NCBI GenBank assembly: GCA_017633985.1
Contig: JAGBOF010000002.1
Location: forward strand, 1 to 64,000
Source of the DNA: Bacteroidales bacterium
Lineage (GTDB): Bacteria > Bacteroidota > Bacteroidia > Bacteroidales > P3
DNA: 64,000 nt
Direction of reading: 5' to 3'
The notes under the pieces: generated by a model
The model's input: the letters and a program-made list of their open reading frames with translations, nothing else
Databases searched by the model: none
Told to the model about the DNA's origin: nothing
Shown here: positions 1 to 9,039 of the stretch, piece by piece
Layout of the letters: every line of letters starts with the position of its first letter
Numbering within the stretch: the stretch's first letter is position 1
Program-made: the position numbers and the translations under genes

Positions 1-344
1 CCCCTTAATTCAATACCTCTTTTTTCTTATCATCATGTTTAACATGATAATCTCACAGGTATCAAACATTTTATTATCTACTTCTTTCAGACTTAAACTC
101 TTTCTTCCCCATCTACACAATGATAAAAAAGTGTTTGTCTCGACTTCTCTTACATTGACAAGGATTTTCCTATCCTCAAAAAAAACATGTTTCTCATCTA
201 TATCCCTAAAAACATAAATGAACCTTACACGCTACTTTAGGTTTTGTATCTTTCCGTCTTATTATTTCAATGAACTCTTTCCCCTTCCACCAAACAGTAA
301 TTCCTCTCTCCTCTCTTCAACACCTACCGCCGGTTTTGGAGTTG
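1..344 (-). other. possible untranslated leader RNA, transcribed leftwards
   Basis: No convincing protein gene is visible here on either strand. A good promoter at 345-376 points left into this stretch, and the minus-strand product would be rich in A and G. It contains a perfect hairpin (ATCATGTT-T-AACATGAT, 34-50) and, near 270, GTTCATTGAAATAAT, which resembles the boxA-like GTTCTTTGA motif of Bacteroidetes rRNA leaders. It may be the leader of an rRNA operon or other RNA lying left of the window. This is inference only. Confidence 0.3.
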
Positions 345-376
345 CAAAATTACTACCTTTTCCCATTCCCACCAAA
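345..376 (-). promoter_or_regulatory. putative promoter, leftward
   Basis: The minus strand reads TTTG (373-376), 20 bases, then TAATTTTG (345-352). This is a full match to the Bacteroidetes -33/-7 consensus TTTG/TAnnTTTG at normal spacing. No protein gene follows inside the window, so the target lies to the left or is an RNA. Confidence 0.5.
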
Positions 377-522
377 TTTTTTTACACATTTTTTGCAAAA
401 ATTTTATCAACATTACATTTAACCTATTGATTATAACGTTATAATGCACTAAAAAATTTTCAACATTATTCTTAAACAAAAATTCTCAATTTACATATTT
501 ATTATAATAATGTATATCAAAT

Positions 523-553
523 TTTGCAGAAATAAGATATTTTTGTACTTTTG
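523..553 (+). promoter_or_regulatory. promoter of the membrane protein gene at 579
   Basis: TTTG (523-526), 19 bases, then TACTTTTG (546-553) matches the Bacteroidetes promoter. The predicted transcript starts near 560. This excludes the upstream in-frame ATG at 510 and supports translation from 579. Confidence 0.6.
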
Positions 554-578
554 CAACTTAATTAATAACTATTTAATA

Positions 579-1280
579 ATGAAAAAACAGGATCTTTATT
601 TTATCGCAGGCGTTATTGCCTTTGTATGTATATTTATATTTGTAGCACCGATAAAAGAATGGTTTTTGTCGTGGAGTGCAGCAAAGGATTGGAGAAGTTT
701 AGTAATGGCATTTCTGAAATTCGGAATTCTTTCCACTATGGGCGAATGTATTGGACTTCGCATCTCACAAGGAGTTTACAACAAACAAGGTTTCGGAATT
801 CTTCCGCGTTTTCTGGTTTGGGGAATATTGGGAACATGCATATCAATTGCAATGATGATATTCTCAACAGGAGTTTTCACATTCTTAAACGTCTGCGGAT
901 TGCATGGATTAAACGCTTCAAACGTTACGGATTGCTTCGGCATTAATTTGCTATACGCTTTCTGCGTATCGGTATTTATGAATACTTTCTTTGCACCGGT
1001 GTTTATGACAGTACACAAGGTTACCGACACCCATATATTAAACACGGGCGGTACACTTAAAGGCTTCTTTACCCCGATACCGTTCGGCAATATAATAAAG
1101 AACTTGAATTGGGATGTACAATGGAACTTTGTTTTCAAAAAAACAATACCTTTTTTCTGGTATCCTGCACATACTGTAACGTTTTTACTTCCGCCGCAAT
1201 ACAGAGTGCTTTTCGCAGCATTGTTAGGCGTAGCCTTGGGAGTAATATTATCAATCGCAAATTTAAAAAAGAGCCGTTAA
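579..1280 (+). CDS. integral membrane protein, possibly Mpv17/PMP22-like
   Basis: A 233-residue protein with about five hydrophobic segments. It begins MKKQDLYFIAGV, with a membrane segment at about 8-27, and ends in a Lys/Arg tail, which suggests an inner-membrane location. The C-terminal stretch WYPAHTVTFLLPPQYR followed by a long hydrophobic segment resembles the conserved end of Mpv17/PMP22-like proteins, whose biochemical role is unclear. I chose ATG 579 because the promoter at 523-553 lies downstream of the earlier ATG at 510. It precedes hisS by 67 bp on the same strand and may share its transcript. The family assignment is tentative and no function is claimed. Confidence 0.75.
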   Translation: MKKQDLYFIAGVIAFVCIFIFVAPIKEWFLSWSAAKDWRSLVMAFLKFGILSTMGECIGLRISQGVYNKQGFGILPRFLVWGILGTCISIAMMIFSTGVFTFLNVCGLHGLNASNVTDCFGINLLYAFCVSVFMNTFFAPVFMTVHKVTDTHILNTGGTLKGFFTPIPFGNIIKNLNWDVQWNFVFKKTIPFFWYPAHTVTFLLPPQYRVLFAALLGVALGVILSIANLKKSR

Positions 1281-1347
1281 GAATTGACAGGCGGCATGCA
1301 CTGACAAGCGTACAGTTTTTGTTATATTAATTTCTAAAAAAGTACAA

Positions 1348-2712
1348 ATGGAATACAAAGCAGTAAAAGGAACACGCGATTTTTTGCCTTTGCAAATGCA
1401 AAAACGCAATTACATATTTAATACAATAACTTCTGTTTATAAATCACACGGATTTTTGCAGATAGAAACTCCCGCAATGGAGAATCTCTCCACATTAATG
1501 GGCAAATACGGCGACGAAGGCGACAAATTACTGTTCAAAATACTTGATTCGGGCATTTTCTTACGCCAGGAAAAATTCTCCGCATTTGAAGATGAGATAA
1601 CAAACAACCATATCAACAAAGCCGCATCAATGATTTGCGAAAAGGGTTTGCGTTATGATTTAACCGTTCCTTTTGCACGTTTTGTCGTCAATCACCAAAA
1701 TGACATCGTTTTCCCGTTTAAGCGTTATCAAATACAGCCAGTATGGCGTGCAGACAAGCCGCAAAAAGGCAGATACCGTGAATTCTATCAGTGCGATGCG
1801 GATATAATCGGCTCGGATTCCTTAATGAACGAAACGGAACTGATAGAAATAATCGCAGAAGTGTTCTCAAAACTGAAACTTAACGTTACAATCAAGTTAA
1901 ACAACCGTAAAATCCTTGCAGCCATTGCATCGGTTATCGGACATGAAGACAAAATCACCGAAATCACCGTGGCAATAGACAAATTGGATAAAATAGGTTT
2001 GGAGGGTGTTGAGCAAGAGCTTTTAAATAACGGATTCACCGCACAGGACGTTGAAAAACTGCGTCCAATATTGCTTATCAACGGAACAAATGAAGAAAAA
2101 ATAAAAACTCTTTCGGATTTCATAGCCTCAAATGAACAAGGCAAAAAAGGTATTGAGGAATTGGAGTTTGTACTTAATAAATGCAAGGCAATAAATATCG
2201 GCAATATTGAATTTGACATCACGCTTGCCAGAGGTTTGAACTATTATACGGGTGCTATCGTGGAGGTTAAAGCCAATGACGTGGCAATGGGCAGCATTAC
2301 AGGCGGAGGCCGTTACGACAATTTGACAGGAATTTTCGGCTTGAAAGATGTTTCTGGCGTCGGAATATCGTTCGGAGCCGACAGAATATACGATTGTTTG
2401 GAGGAATTGCAATTATTCCCTGACGAAATAATGACTGCAACTGATGTTTTGTTTATTAATTTCGGTGAAAAGGAAAACGAAAAATGTCTTTTGCTTGCCA
2501 AACAATTACGCACGGCAGGTCTGTCTTGTGAAGTATATCCCGATTCTGCCAAGATGCAAAAACAAATGAAGTATGCTAACAACCGCAATATTCCGTTTGT
2601 ATGTCTTTTGGGTGAAAACGAAATATCAAACGGTACAATCGTAATAAAAAATATGCTTACAGGTAATCAACAGACTGTGAATCAAACAGAACTGACAGAA
2701 TATTTCAAATAA
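1348..2712 (+). CDS. hisS: histidine--tRNA ligase
   Basis: A class II aminoacyl-tRNA synthetase of 454 residues that charges tRNA-His in the cytoplasm. Visible signatures: the N-terminal KGTRDFLP, the [12 protein letters not shown] segment, the motif 2 region ([21 protein letters not shown]), the histidine-specific [10 protein letters not shown] segment, and GGGRYDNL with the motif 3 region [13 protein letters not shown]-terminal anticodon-binding domain covers roughly residues 360-454. Length and motif order are normal for the family. A family A repeat and a 13-bp-stem terminator follow directly, separating it from the convergent exporter operon. Confidence 0.97.
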   Translation: MEYKAVKGTRDFLPLQMQKRNYIFNTITSVYKSHGFLQIETPAMENLSTLMGKYGDEGDKLLFKILDSGIFLRQEKFSAFEDEITNNHINKAASMICEKGLRYDLTVPFARFVVNHQNDIVFPFKRYQIQPVWRADKPQKGRYREFYQCDADIIGSDSLMNETELIEIIAEVFSKLKLNVTIKLNNRKILAAIASVIGHEDKITEITVAIDKLDKIGLEGVEQELLNNGFTAQDVEKLRPILLINGTNEEKIKTLSDFIASNEQGKKGIEELEFVLNKCKAINIGNIEFDITLARGLNYYTGAIVEVKANDVAMGSITGGGRYDNLTGIFGLKDVSGVGISFGADRIYDCLEELQLFPDEIMTATDVLFINFGEKENEKCLLLAKQLRTAGLSCEVYPDSAKMQKQMKYANNRNIPFVCLLGENEISNGTIVIKNMLTGNQQTVNQTELTEYFK

Positions 2713-2740
2713 AAAGACACATCATTTATTCTATAAAAAT

Positions 2741-2774
2741 AATCAGCCTGATTAATAAAATAATCAGCCTGATT
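2741..2774. repeat. family A repeat, two units
   Basis: Two copies of the 13-bp dyad AATCAGCCTGATT (2741-2753 and 2762-2774) spaced exactly 21 bp. They run directly into the CTGAAACGGCGTTTTAA end motif, which here forms a terminator. This is the smallest member of the family scattered through the window. Confidence 0.85.
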
Positions 2775-2784
2775 ATTTTACTGA

Positions 2785-2814
2785 AACGGCGTTTTAATTT
2801 CTTAAAACGCCGTT
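2785..2814. terminator. bidirectional terminator between hisS and the exporter operon
   Basis: AACGGCGTTTTAA (2785-2797) and TTAAAACGCCGTT (2802-2814) form a perfect 13-bp stem with a 4-base loop, flanked by A/T runs. It sits between two convergent genes and is also the end motif of repeat family A. Confidence 0.8.
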
Positions 2815-2817
2815 ATT

Positions 2818-4122
2818 TTATACGGCACTTATCTGCTTATCTCTGTTTAGCCTTATTCTGTTTTTACGGGACTTCAATCTTCGGCTTCTTCTGTCTATTC
2901 TTTCCTGACGTTTCCACCCTGAAAGCAATCTCCAACGGTATGCGAAAAATGTAGTCACCAAATAAAAGGCAACCAATATCCATAAGCTTAAATTCTCTTT
3001 GCTTACCTGCGCTAAATCAGCCCCCATCGTTCCCATTCTTACGAATCCGTTTGCCGCAAAATTAGCAGGTAAGAGATATGAGAAGTATCTCCAAAAGGCA
3101 GGCATTGCTTCCCTCGGCCAAGGAAGACCTGTCATAAGCAAGATAGGTATTGACATAAAGATAAAAAACGGTATCGCATTCTCACGGTGATAGAAAAACG
3201 TCGAACATGTCATGCCCAAAAGTATAGAAGCCAACAAGAAAGGAACTATGAACAACAATACCTCGGCAGGGCTTGAATACAACTGCGGCATATTAAAGTA
3301 ATGCGGCACGACGATCAGCACGTAGATGGTTATAGGTATATATGTAATAAATACGGCAAGCATACGTCCGAAAATAATACGGAACAATCCGCGGTAGTGA
3401 ATGTTGTTGGGCGTTATGTTTTGCGTACGGCTTCTTTCGGAACTCTTCCCCGCCAAAATACCTATACCCAACAGTAATGTCTGTTGCAAAAGTATGATAC
3501 ACACAATAGGAAGGATAAATGTAGGATAGCCGCCTATATTGTACAAAATCTGTTCCTGCGGAATAAACGGGCGTATGGAACTCATTGCTTCAGTATATGT
3601 CGCCCCGCGGGCTATAAGATTTTTGGCTTCAATGCCGTATCCCATTGTTCTGGATACATAAGAAGTCGCCGTTGCGAGGTTACGGTACCAAAAAAATGAC
3701 GTAACATCGCAAAATACATTCACCGTTGCCTGCCGACCTGTATTAATATCGGAAGAAAACTCCTTCGGGATATTGACAATACCGTGTACTTTACCCGTCT
3801 TTTGCAGATGTTTTGCCTCTGTCATGTCCATACATTGGTATGCAACATGCACTTCAGGGGTTGCATTAAGCATACGTATGTATTGACGTGATAATACAGA
3901 ATGGTTATTGTCCACAACCGCTATCGGACTTTCGCGTAACATTTCCTTATTATACACATATCCGCATACCAAAGGATAAACCAATGTCGCTATAAAGAAT
4001 ATTATCAACGTGCCCTTATCGGTAAATATATTGTAAAGTTCTTTGCGTAGGATATAAAACATATCCACCCAGGCCTTACGGTTTTCTTCTAAATCTCTAC
4101 GTATTCTTTTGTTAATATTCAT
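2818..4122 (-). CDS. ABC-2 type transporter permease (second of the operon)
   Basis: A 434-residue inner-membrane protein of the ABC-2 permease family. One membrane segment near residues 38-56 is followed by a large extracytoplasmic domain (about 60-205, containing SPIAVVDNNHS as in YhhJ/YbhS-like permeases). A block of five membrane segments follows (about 206-390). The C-terminus is very basic (RIDRRSRRLKSRKNRIRLNRD). It is the last gene of the tolC-hlyD-permease-permease operon, 13 bp after its paralogue. It should export a drug-like or envelope compound with the HlyD and TolC proteins, but no ATPase gene is adjacent. The substrate is unknown. The in-frame Met near residue 21 is an alternative start. 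Confidence 0.9.
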   Translation of the reverse strand: MNINKRIRRDLEENRKAWVDMFYILRKELYNIFTDKGTLIIFFIATLVYPLVCGYVYNKEMLRESPIAVVDNNHSVLSRQYIRMLNATPEVHVAYQCMDMTEAKHLQKTGKVHGIVNIPKEFSSDINTGRQATVNVFCDVTSFFWYRNLATATSYVSRTMGYGIEAKNLIARGATYTEAMSSIRPFIPQEQILYNIGGYPTFILPIVCIILLQQTLLLGIGILAGKSSERSRTQNITPNNIHYRGLFRIIFGRMLAVFITYIPITIYVLIVVPHYFNMPQLYSSPAEVLLFIVPFLLASILLGMTCSTFFYHRENAIPFFIFMSIPILLMTGLPWPREAMPAFWRYFSYLLPANFAANGFVRMGTMGADLAQVSKENLSLWILVAFYLVTTFFAYRWRLLSGWKRQERIDRRSRRLKSRKNRIRLNRDKQISAV

Positions 4123-4135
4123 AACAATTCAAATA

Positions 4136-5305
4136 TTAATCCCGTTCAAAATCCAATTTTATGGCTGTCCGCTTTATATTCCAAAGCACAAAAAACGGTG
4201 CGAAGTTAAACATCAGCAAAAATAAAAACGGCCATACGGTTTCCCAAAATGACAAACCGTTAATTTGAACGTTGCTGTATATCATATAGTATTGTCTTAT
4301 CGGGTAGAGATATGTATAGGGTTTAACGGCAGGCAACATCGCCAAATGCGGATACGTAAAACCTGCAAGCGTAAATCCAATCACTCCGTAGAAAGCGGCA
4401 ATGCTTAACGCCGTACGTAAAGACGGTAAAATACCTATAAGAAAAATTCCCATAGCTTGATAAGCCACAACGGTAAGCAGCGCTCCCAAATAAAGCAAAC
4501 CCGGATTACCTTTGCTCGGAAAGCCCATAATTCGCTCCATAACGATTTCGGAAAGAATAACCATCATGGAAAACAAAAGCGTATATGGAATCATTTTTCC
4601 AGCCATGGAGTAAACTATATTTCTGTTACCCGTTACCAACCATCTTCTCGAAGATCCAACTTTGAACTCAATGCCTACGGCATATACCGTGCAGATTAAT
4701 GCCATCAGGAATATAATTCCGGGCATCAGTGTAGATGATAAATAAAACGAATAATTCAATTGTGCATTTCCTATAATATGCGTATCGTTTTTAATAGGGT
4801 TTACCTGTGCCATTGCAGCATTATAATCCTGCCCCTTTGCCAACCGTACTTTCAAATCCACACCTGCCGCTATTGTGGACAGTGTTGTGTTGATTTCCTT
4901 CATTATTAAAGACCCCGGCAAGTAGTGCGCATATTCCGTATGGAAGTTTACGGTAGGATTCTTGTGATTGTACAAATCTTTTTCAAAGTTACGCGGTATT
5001 ATAACAAAGGCATAAATATCGCCTGTCTGCATCTTGGTTTTGCAACTTTCGTAAGAAGTCAGTTTATACTTCACTTCACAGGTTTGACCCGCCGACAGTT
5101 GCCTTACAATAAGCCTCGAAGTGGAAGAATTATCAAAATCCACGACGGCTATAGGCAATCCCGAAGGCATACCGTGATTCAAAAACGTTGCGAAAAATAT
5201 TATAACAACTGCAGGAATTATAAGCGTCATCATAAGATATATAGGACGGCGCGTCATTCGCTGCAATTCTCTTTTCAATACGGGTATAATCCCTTCTTTT
5301 ATCAT
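4136..5305 (-). CDS. ABC-2 type transporter permease (first of the pair)
   Basis: A 389-residue paralogue of the next gene with the same plan: an N-terminal membrane segment (about 20-43), a large extracytoplasmic domain starting GLPIAVVDFDNSSTSRLIV, then five C-terminal membrane segments (about 195-375). This architecture is typical of the YbhS/YbhR/YhhJ drug-efflux permeases. It lies downstream of hlyD, separated by 258 bp that hold a six-unit family A repeat array, which could affect expression within the operon. No ATP-binding subunit is encoded in the operon. The exporter assignment is firm; the substrate is not known. Confidence 0.9.
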   Translation of the reverse strand: MIKEGIIPVLKRELQRMTRRPIYLMMTLIIPAVVIIFFATFLNHGMPSGLPIAVVDFDNSSTSRLIVRQLSAGQTCEVKYKLTSYESCKTKMQTGDIYAFVIIPRNFEKDLYNHKNPTVNFHTEYAHYLPGSLIMKEINTTLSTIAAGVDLKVRLAKGQDYNAAMAQVNPIKNDTHIIGNAQLNYSFYLSSTLMPGIIFLMALICTVYAVGIEFKVGSSRRWLVTGNRNIVYSMAGKMIPYTLLFSMMVILSEIVMERIMGFPSKGNPGLLYLGALLTVVAYQAMGIFLIGILPSLRTALSIAAFYGVIGFTLAGFTYPHLAMLPAVKPYTYLYPIRQYYMIYSNVQINGLSFWETVWPFLFLLMFNFAPFFVLWNIKRTAIKLDFERD

Positions 5306-5398
5306 AAAAATTTCAAATTTATATGTTCAGACTTGCGTCTTTATCACACCGAAACATCATTAAACTTTTCCGCAAAATTAAAACGGCATCTTTTAAAA

Positions 5399-5524
5399 TT
5401 AATCAGCGATGTTATTTTATTAATCTGCGAGATTATTTTACTAATCAGCGATAATAATTTTTTAATCTGCGTGATTATTTTATTAATCTGAGATGTTATT
5501 TTACTGAAACGGCGTTTTAATAAA
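5399..5524. repeat. family A array, six 21-bp units
   Basis: Five units starting YTAATC(A/T)GCG at 5399, 5420, 5441, 5462 and 5483, each exactly 21 bp, then a sixth unit CTGAAACGGCGTTTTAATAA carrying the end motif. A degenerate opposite end, AAACGGCATCTTTTAAAA, precedes it at 5381-5398. The array lies inside the exporter operon, between hlyD and the first permease. Confidence 0.9.
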
Positions 5525-5563
5525 TCCTTTAGGCATTGTACGCTACTAACACCTCTTTACTGA

Positions 5564-6565
5564 CTATTTTTTCAACTTTGTCCAATTGACAATAACGCTC
5601 ATTCCCGGACGGAATCCGCTTATTTTATCAACGGGAACAACTTTTACTTCGAATGTTTTGGTGTCATATTCATCCGTAAGTTTGGTTGCCTTCCATGTTG
5701 CATAGGATCCCAATGCTTTTATGTAATTCACCTTAAGTTTAACCTCTTTATTGCCCAATGCAGGCACTGTTGCGGTAAACACATCACCCATCTGTATCTT
5801 GCTTAAGAGTTCTTCCCTTACGTTAAAGGTAACCCATATGTCAGACAAATCCACTATCGTCATTATAGGGGAGCCCGTACCGATTAGTTCGCCTACTTTA
5901 GGAAATATTTCGCTGATTTCTCCGCTTATAGGGGCGGTAAGTCTGGTTTCGTTCATATATGAAGACACTTCCATCACGGCTCCTTTTGCCTGATTAACCT
6001 GTGCTGCGGCTGCTTGTTTGTCTTCCGTCTGCGCACCGTTAAGCGCCATGTCGTATTGACTCTTTGCGGCTTTCTGTTGTGCTATTGCAGCTTTGTATTG
6101 TGCCTCAACCTCGTCAAATTTCTGTGCGGCAATAACTCCTTTATCGTACAGATTCTTCATCCTTTGATAACTTTTGGTCGCATATTCGGCTGCAGCTTTG
6201 GCTCTTTCGTATTGCTCTTTCGCTCCTTCTATTGTTTCCTTTCTTGCACCGTTTTGTGCTTTGTTGCTTACTGCCTGTGCTGCCTGTTCAACACTCTTTG
6301 CCTGTACTGCTTTGGCATTGATTTCGGGAGAATCAATCAAAACAAGCACCTGTCCCTTCTCTACGCTCTCACCTTCCTTTGCTTTAAGTTCCAATATTCT
6401 GCCGGCCAATTTACCCGACACTCTGACTTCATTAGCTTCAACTTCTCCTTGTAATATCAGTTCGCTGGGAGACAATATAAAATATCCTATAACACCGATT
6501 ATTGCGATAAAAGAAATCAATATCACAAAGGACATCACCAACGTTTTATTTTCTCTGGTTCTCAT
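5564..6565 (-). CDS. HlyD-family periplasmic adaptor (membrane fusion protein)
   Basis: A 333-residue protein anchored by one N-terminal membrane segment (about 13-31). A lipoyl/barrel-sandwich half follows (about 40-75: GEVEANEVRVSGKLAGRI, then EGESVEKGQVLVLID). An Ala/Gln/Lys-rich helical hairpin covers about 75-200, then the second lipoyl half (TAPISGEISEIFPKVGELI) and a beta-barrel domain (DIWVTFNVREELL). This is the EmrA/YbhG-type adaptor that joins an inner-membrane permease to a TolC-like channel across the periplasm. It lies 28 bp downstream of the tolC-like gene and upstream of the two permeases, so all four probably form one tripartite exporter. Confidence 0.93.
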   Translation of the reverse strand: MRTRENKTLVMSFVILISFIAIIGVIGYFILSPSELILQGEVEANEVRVSGKLAGRILELKAKEGESVEKGQVLVLIDSPEINAKAVQAKSVEQAAQAVSNKAQNGARKETIEGAKEQYERAKAAAEYATKSYQRMKNLYDKGVIAAQKFDEVEAQYKAAIAQQKAAKSQYDMALNGAQTEDKQAAAAQVNQAKGAVMEVSSYMNETRLTAPISGEISEIFPKVGELIGTGSPIMTIVDLSDIWVTFNVREELLSKIQMGDVFTATVPALGNKEVKLKVNYIKALGSYATWKATKLTDEYDTKTFEVKVVPVDKISGFRPGMSVIVNWTKLKK

Positions 6566-6593
6566 ATCTTAATATACTTTTTATTTATTATTC

Positions 6594-8090
6594 TTACTTT
6601 TTTCTGTCAATCTGCGGAACTTTCACTTTACCTAACGATTGGTTCAAATAAAGTTCTGTCAAAACCATGTTAATCTTTGCATCTATAACTTCGCTTTTGG
6701 CGCTCACCCATGCCGTCTGTGCCTGCATCAAATCACTTGTCGAAATCACTCCTTCTTCAAATCCGATTTGTGCCGTACGCAGATTCTCTTCGGCATGCAA
6801 CATATTGTTTTCCGCCATCGCCGATTGTTTTGATGCTTCGTTGCGTGAATTTTGTTTCATATTGGCTTGCAATTCCAACTTCTCCATAGTTTCTTCTTTG
6901 GTAATCTCGGCAATACGCAACTGATGCTTGGCAGCCCTTAATGTATGTACTCTGTCGCCGAAATGAAATACGGGCACGGTTATACCCACCCCCACTGTAA
7001 ACATACCCGAGAATGATTTGTCAAAACCGTTAAACAAATTCGGGTTTGACAATATATAATTACCGCTTGCAGCTATGTTTGGCATAAAACGGCTGCGTGC
7101 AACATCAACTTCCGCACGTTTGATATTGATATTCTCCTCTAACATCAAAGCTTCGGGGCGGTTGTTTATCTCCTGTTTAATGTTTGCATTCAAATTTATG
7201 TCATCATCCGACAAAGACACTTCATCACCGAGCACATAATCCTGCGATAAATCCATTCCGCATATTTGATTCAAAAGCATCTTTGCCAAATTAAGTCCGT
7301 TTTCAGCCTTTGTAAGCGTCATTTCGCTTTCATTGAGTTTGACCTGTACGTTCAAAAGGTCGCTGTTGGTTGCAACGCCTTCGTCTTTCATCGCCTTTAC
7401 ATTATTATATGTTGTCTGCAACAAAGAATTATACTCTTTTGCCAAATCAACCTTCTTTTGCAGCGACACAACACGCCAATAAGCTTCATCCGTCTGTATC
7501 ATAATGTTAATATCATTATTATCCACGGTTATGGATGCCAGATTCTCGGCTGCTTTTGCCATCTTGTAAAGAGCCAATATCTTTCCGCCCATGAATATCG
7601 GCTGCGTAAATCCTATACCTGCGGCAAACACGTTTTCCATATCGAAAGTAAGCGCATCTTTAGGCAGATAAGCGACATGTTTGGGTACGAACTGCGACGG
7701 GTCTGTGGTAGGTTGTCCCTGCGCATTGACAGGAACGCGCGAATCTCCGTAGGGTACGGTAACTATATCGTCCATTGAATAGGTGAATTTACCTTCCGAA
7801 GACAATGAACCTACGGGCAAAACCGCATCTTCGCTCAAAACACTTAAACTTTTGGAGTTATACATATACATTCCAGCCGCATTAAATGACGGAAGGAACT
7901 GTGTAAAAGCCGCTTTTCTCAAATCTTGGGCAGCGAGCAAGGCTTCGGAAGAAATCTGTGCGGATTTATTATGCCTTAACGCCATATTCCTGCACGAATC
8001 TAAAGTCAGATTCTGTCCCTGTGCATTTATACTGAAAATTACCGCAGCGGCAAACAGTATTTTCCTTATTTTACGCTTATTCATTACCAA
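6594..8090 (-). CDS. TolC-family outer-membrane efflux protein
   Basis: A 498-residue protein with a signal peptide ending near SINAQG (about residue 25). Two repeated OEP domains follow, seen in paired long helices (LTLDSCRNMALRHNKSAQI near the start, and the later GVATNSDLLNVQVKLNESE and GVISTSDLMQAQTAWVSAK repeats). The VGVGITVPVFHFGDR segment is a typical TolC-family beta-strand region. It forms the outer-membrane exit duct of the exporter and is the first gene of the operon, driven by the promoter at 8143-8174. An in-frame Met at residue 3 is an equally good start. Confidence 0.93.
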   Translation of the reverse strand: MVMNKRKIRKILFAAAVIFSINAQGQNLTLDSCRNMALRHNKSAQISSEALLAAQDLRKAAFTQFLPSFNAAGMYMYNSKSLSVLSEDAVLPVGSLSSEGKFTYSMDDIVTVPYGDSRVPVNAQGQPTTDPSQFVPKHVAYLPKDALTFDMENVFAAGIGFTQPIFMGGKILALYKMAKAAENLASITVDNNDINIMIQTDEAYWRVVSLQKKVDLAKEYNSLLQTTYNNVKAMKDEGVATNSDLLNVQVKLNESEMTLTKAENGLNLAKMLLNQICGMDLSQDYVLGDEVSLSDDDINLNANIKQEINNRPEALMLEENINIKRAEVDVARSRFMPNIAASGNYILSNPNLFNGFDKSFSGMFTVGVGITVPVFHFGDRVHTLRAAKHQLRIAEITKEETMEKLELQANMKQNSRNEASKQSAMAENNMLHAEENLRTAQIGFEEGVISTSDLMQAQTAWVSAKSEVIDAKINMVLTELYLNQSLGKVKVPQIDRKK

Positions 8091-8142
8091 TTCTCTTAAA
8101 CAATTTCGTATTCCGTATATTTAAACACATAATTTGCAATTG

Positions 8143-8174
8143 CAAAATTAATACAATAATTGCATTTTTTCCAA
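8143..8174 (-). promoter_or_regulatory. promoter of the exporter operon
   Basis: The minus strand reads TTG (8172-8174), 21 bases, then TAATTTTG (8143-8150), a Bacteroidetes-type promoter about 55 bp upstream of the tolC-like gene. No operator dyad or nearby TetR-type regulator gene is visible. Confidence 0.5.
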
Positions 8175-8251
8175 CAAAATTTATCAAAAATACTTATTCG
8201 GAAGAATTTTTTAGGAAAATAGAACACCGACACATTGCACCGCAAAAATAA

Positions 8252-8331
8252 GACGCCGTTAAAAAAAATTAATACGGCGTTTCAGTAAAATAATCAGGCT
8301 GATTAATTTTTTAAAACGCCGTTTTATTTTT
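8252..8331. repeat. family A repeat with inverted ends
   Basis: GACGCCGTTAAAAAAAATTA at 8252 faces TTAAAACGCCGTTTT ending near 8326. Inside are AATACGGCGTTTCAGTAAA and the dyad AATCAGGCTGATT. The ends can pair with each other or internally. It lies between the exporter promoter and the 3' end of the small T9SS gene, where it could end that transcript. Confidence 0.85.
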
Positions 8332-8344
8332 ACCTTATATTTTC

Positions 8345-9007
8345 CTATCTTAACAAGATAACTTCTCCGTGTTTTTCGTAGAGTCTTCCTTTTGTGAATC
8401 TGTATCTGTAAAACATTCTGTACACGAATACCGCCGTTTCGCAGACTTTTCCTTTATAGGTTCCGTCCCAATAATCATATTTCTTATTGGTATAAAACAC
8501 CCGTGTTCCTTTTCTGTCAAATATTTCAAAGCTTTCCAGCTCAAAATTCAGCGAATCGCTGACCCAATAGGTGAAAAAATTATTGTTTTCTCCCTGCGGA
8601 GTAAAGGCATTGGGAAAGAGAGTATACATATCATCCCATACAGTCAAATCCAACGACACGACAGAGTCGCAACCGTACATCGAAGTCAATTCTTTTGTGT
8701 AAACACCCTGCGCAGTCAAATAAAAACCGTTTTTATCATACACCCTGCCCTGTCTTACCGTATCTTTGATCGTGTCATTGTACACAGGACGGGACTTAAG
8801 CAGTAAATAATAAGCGGTATCGGTGTGTTCGACAAAATAAAGCCCGCCTTCTGCGTATTCAATACTGTCGTAAACAACAGGAAAATCCGTCATACAGACA
8901 TCAAAAGCCACAGTGTCATATTCAACCGTAACGGTATCCACTCCGTCTGCATAAACACAGGCGGTAAATACCGATAATGCCAATATGATACTGCACCAAT
9001 ATTTCAT
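8345..9007 (-). CDS. small secreted protein with T9SS type B (CHU-type) sorting domain
   Basis: A 220-residue protein. The signal peptide MKYWCSIILALSVFTACVYA is followed by about 100 residues with the motif GCDSVVSLDLTV, common in repeats of Bacteroidetes surface proteins. The C-terminal 90 residues are a type B sorting (gliding-associated C-terminal) domain: FPNAFTPQGENN, FEIFDRKGTRVF, WDGTYKGK, AVFVYRMFY. It should cross the outer membrane through the T9SS. I chose ATG 9007 because it starts the signal peptide; a TTG at 9043 would overlap the upstream stop. At this size it is nearly a bare sorting domain. Role unknown. Confidence 0.85.
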   Translation of the reverse strand: MKYWCSIILALSVFTACVYADGVDTVTVEYDTVAFDVCMTDFPVVYDSIEYAEGGLYFVEHTDTAYYLLLKSRPVYNDTIKDTVRQGRVYDKNGFYLTAQGVYTKELTSMYGCDSVVSLDLTVWDDMYTLFPNAFTPQGENNNFFTYWVSDSLNFELESFEIFDRKGTRVFYTNKKYDYWDGTYKGKVCETAVFVYRMFYRYRFTKGRLYEKHGEVILLR

Positions 9008-9039
9008 CTTCCGTTGTTTTCTTTTACTTAAATAACATT

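Noticed and set aside
35..430. Two short plus-strand open frames upstream of the first gene
   Set aside because: No ribosome binding site, no plausible protein composition, and they cross a promoter of the opposite strand.
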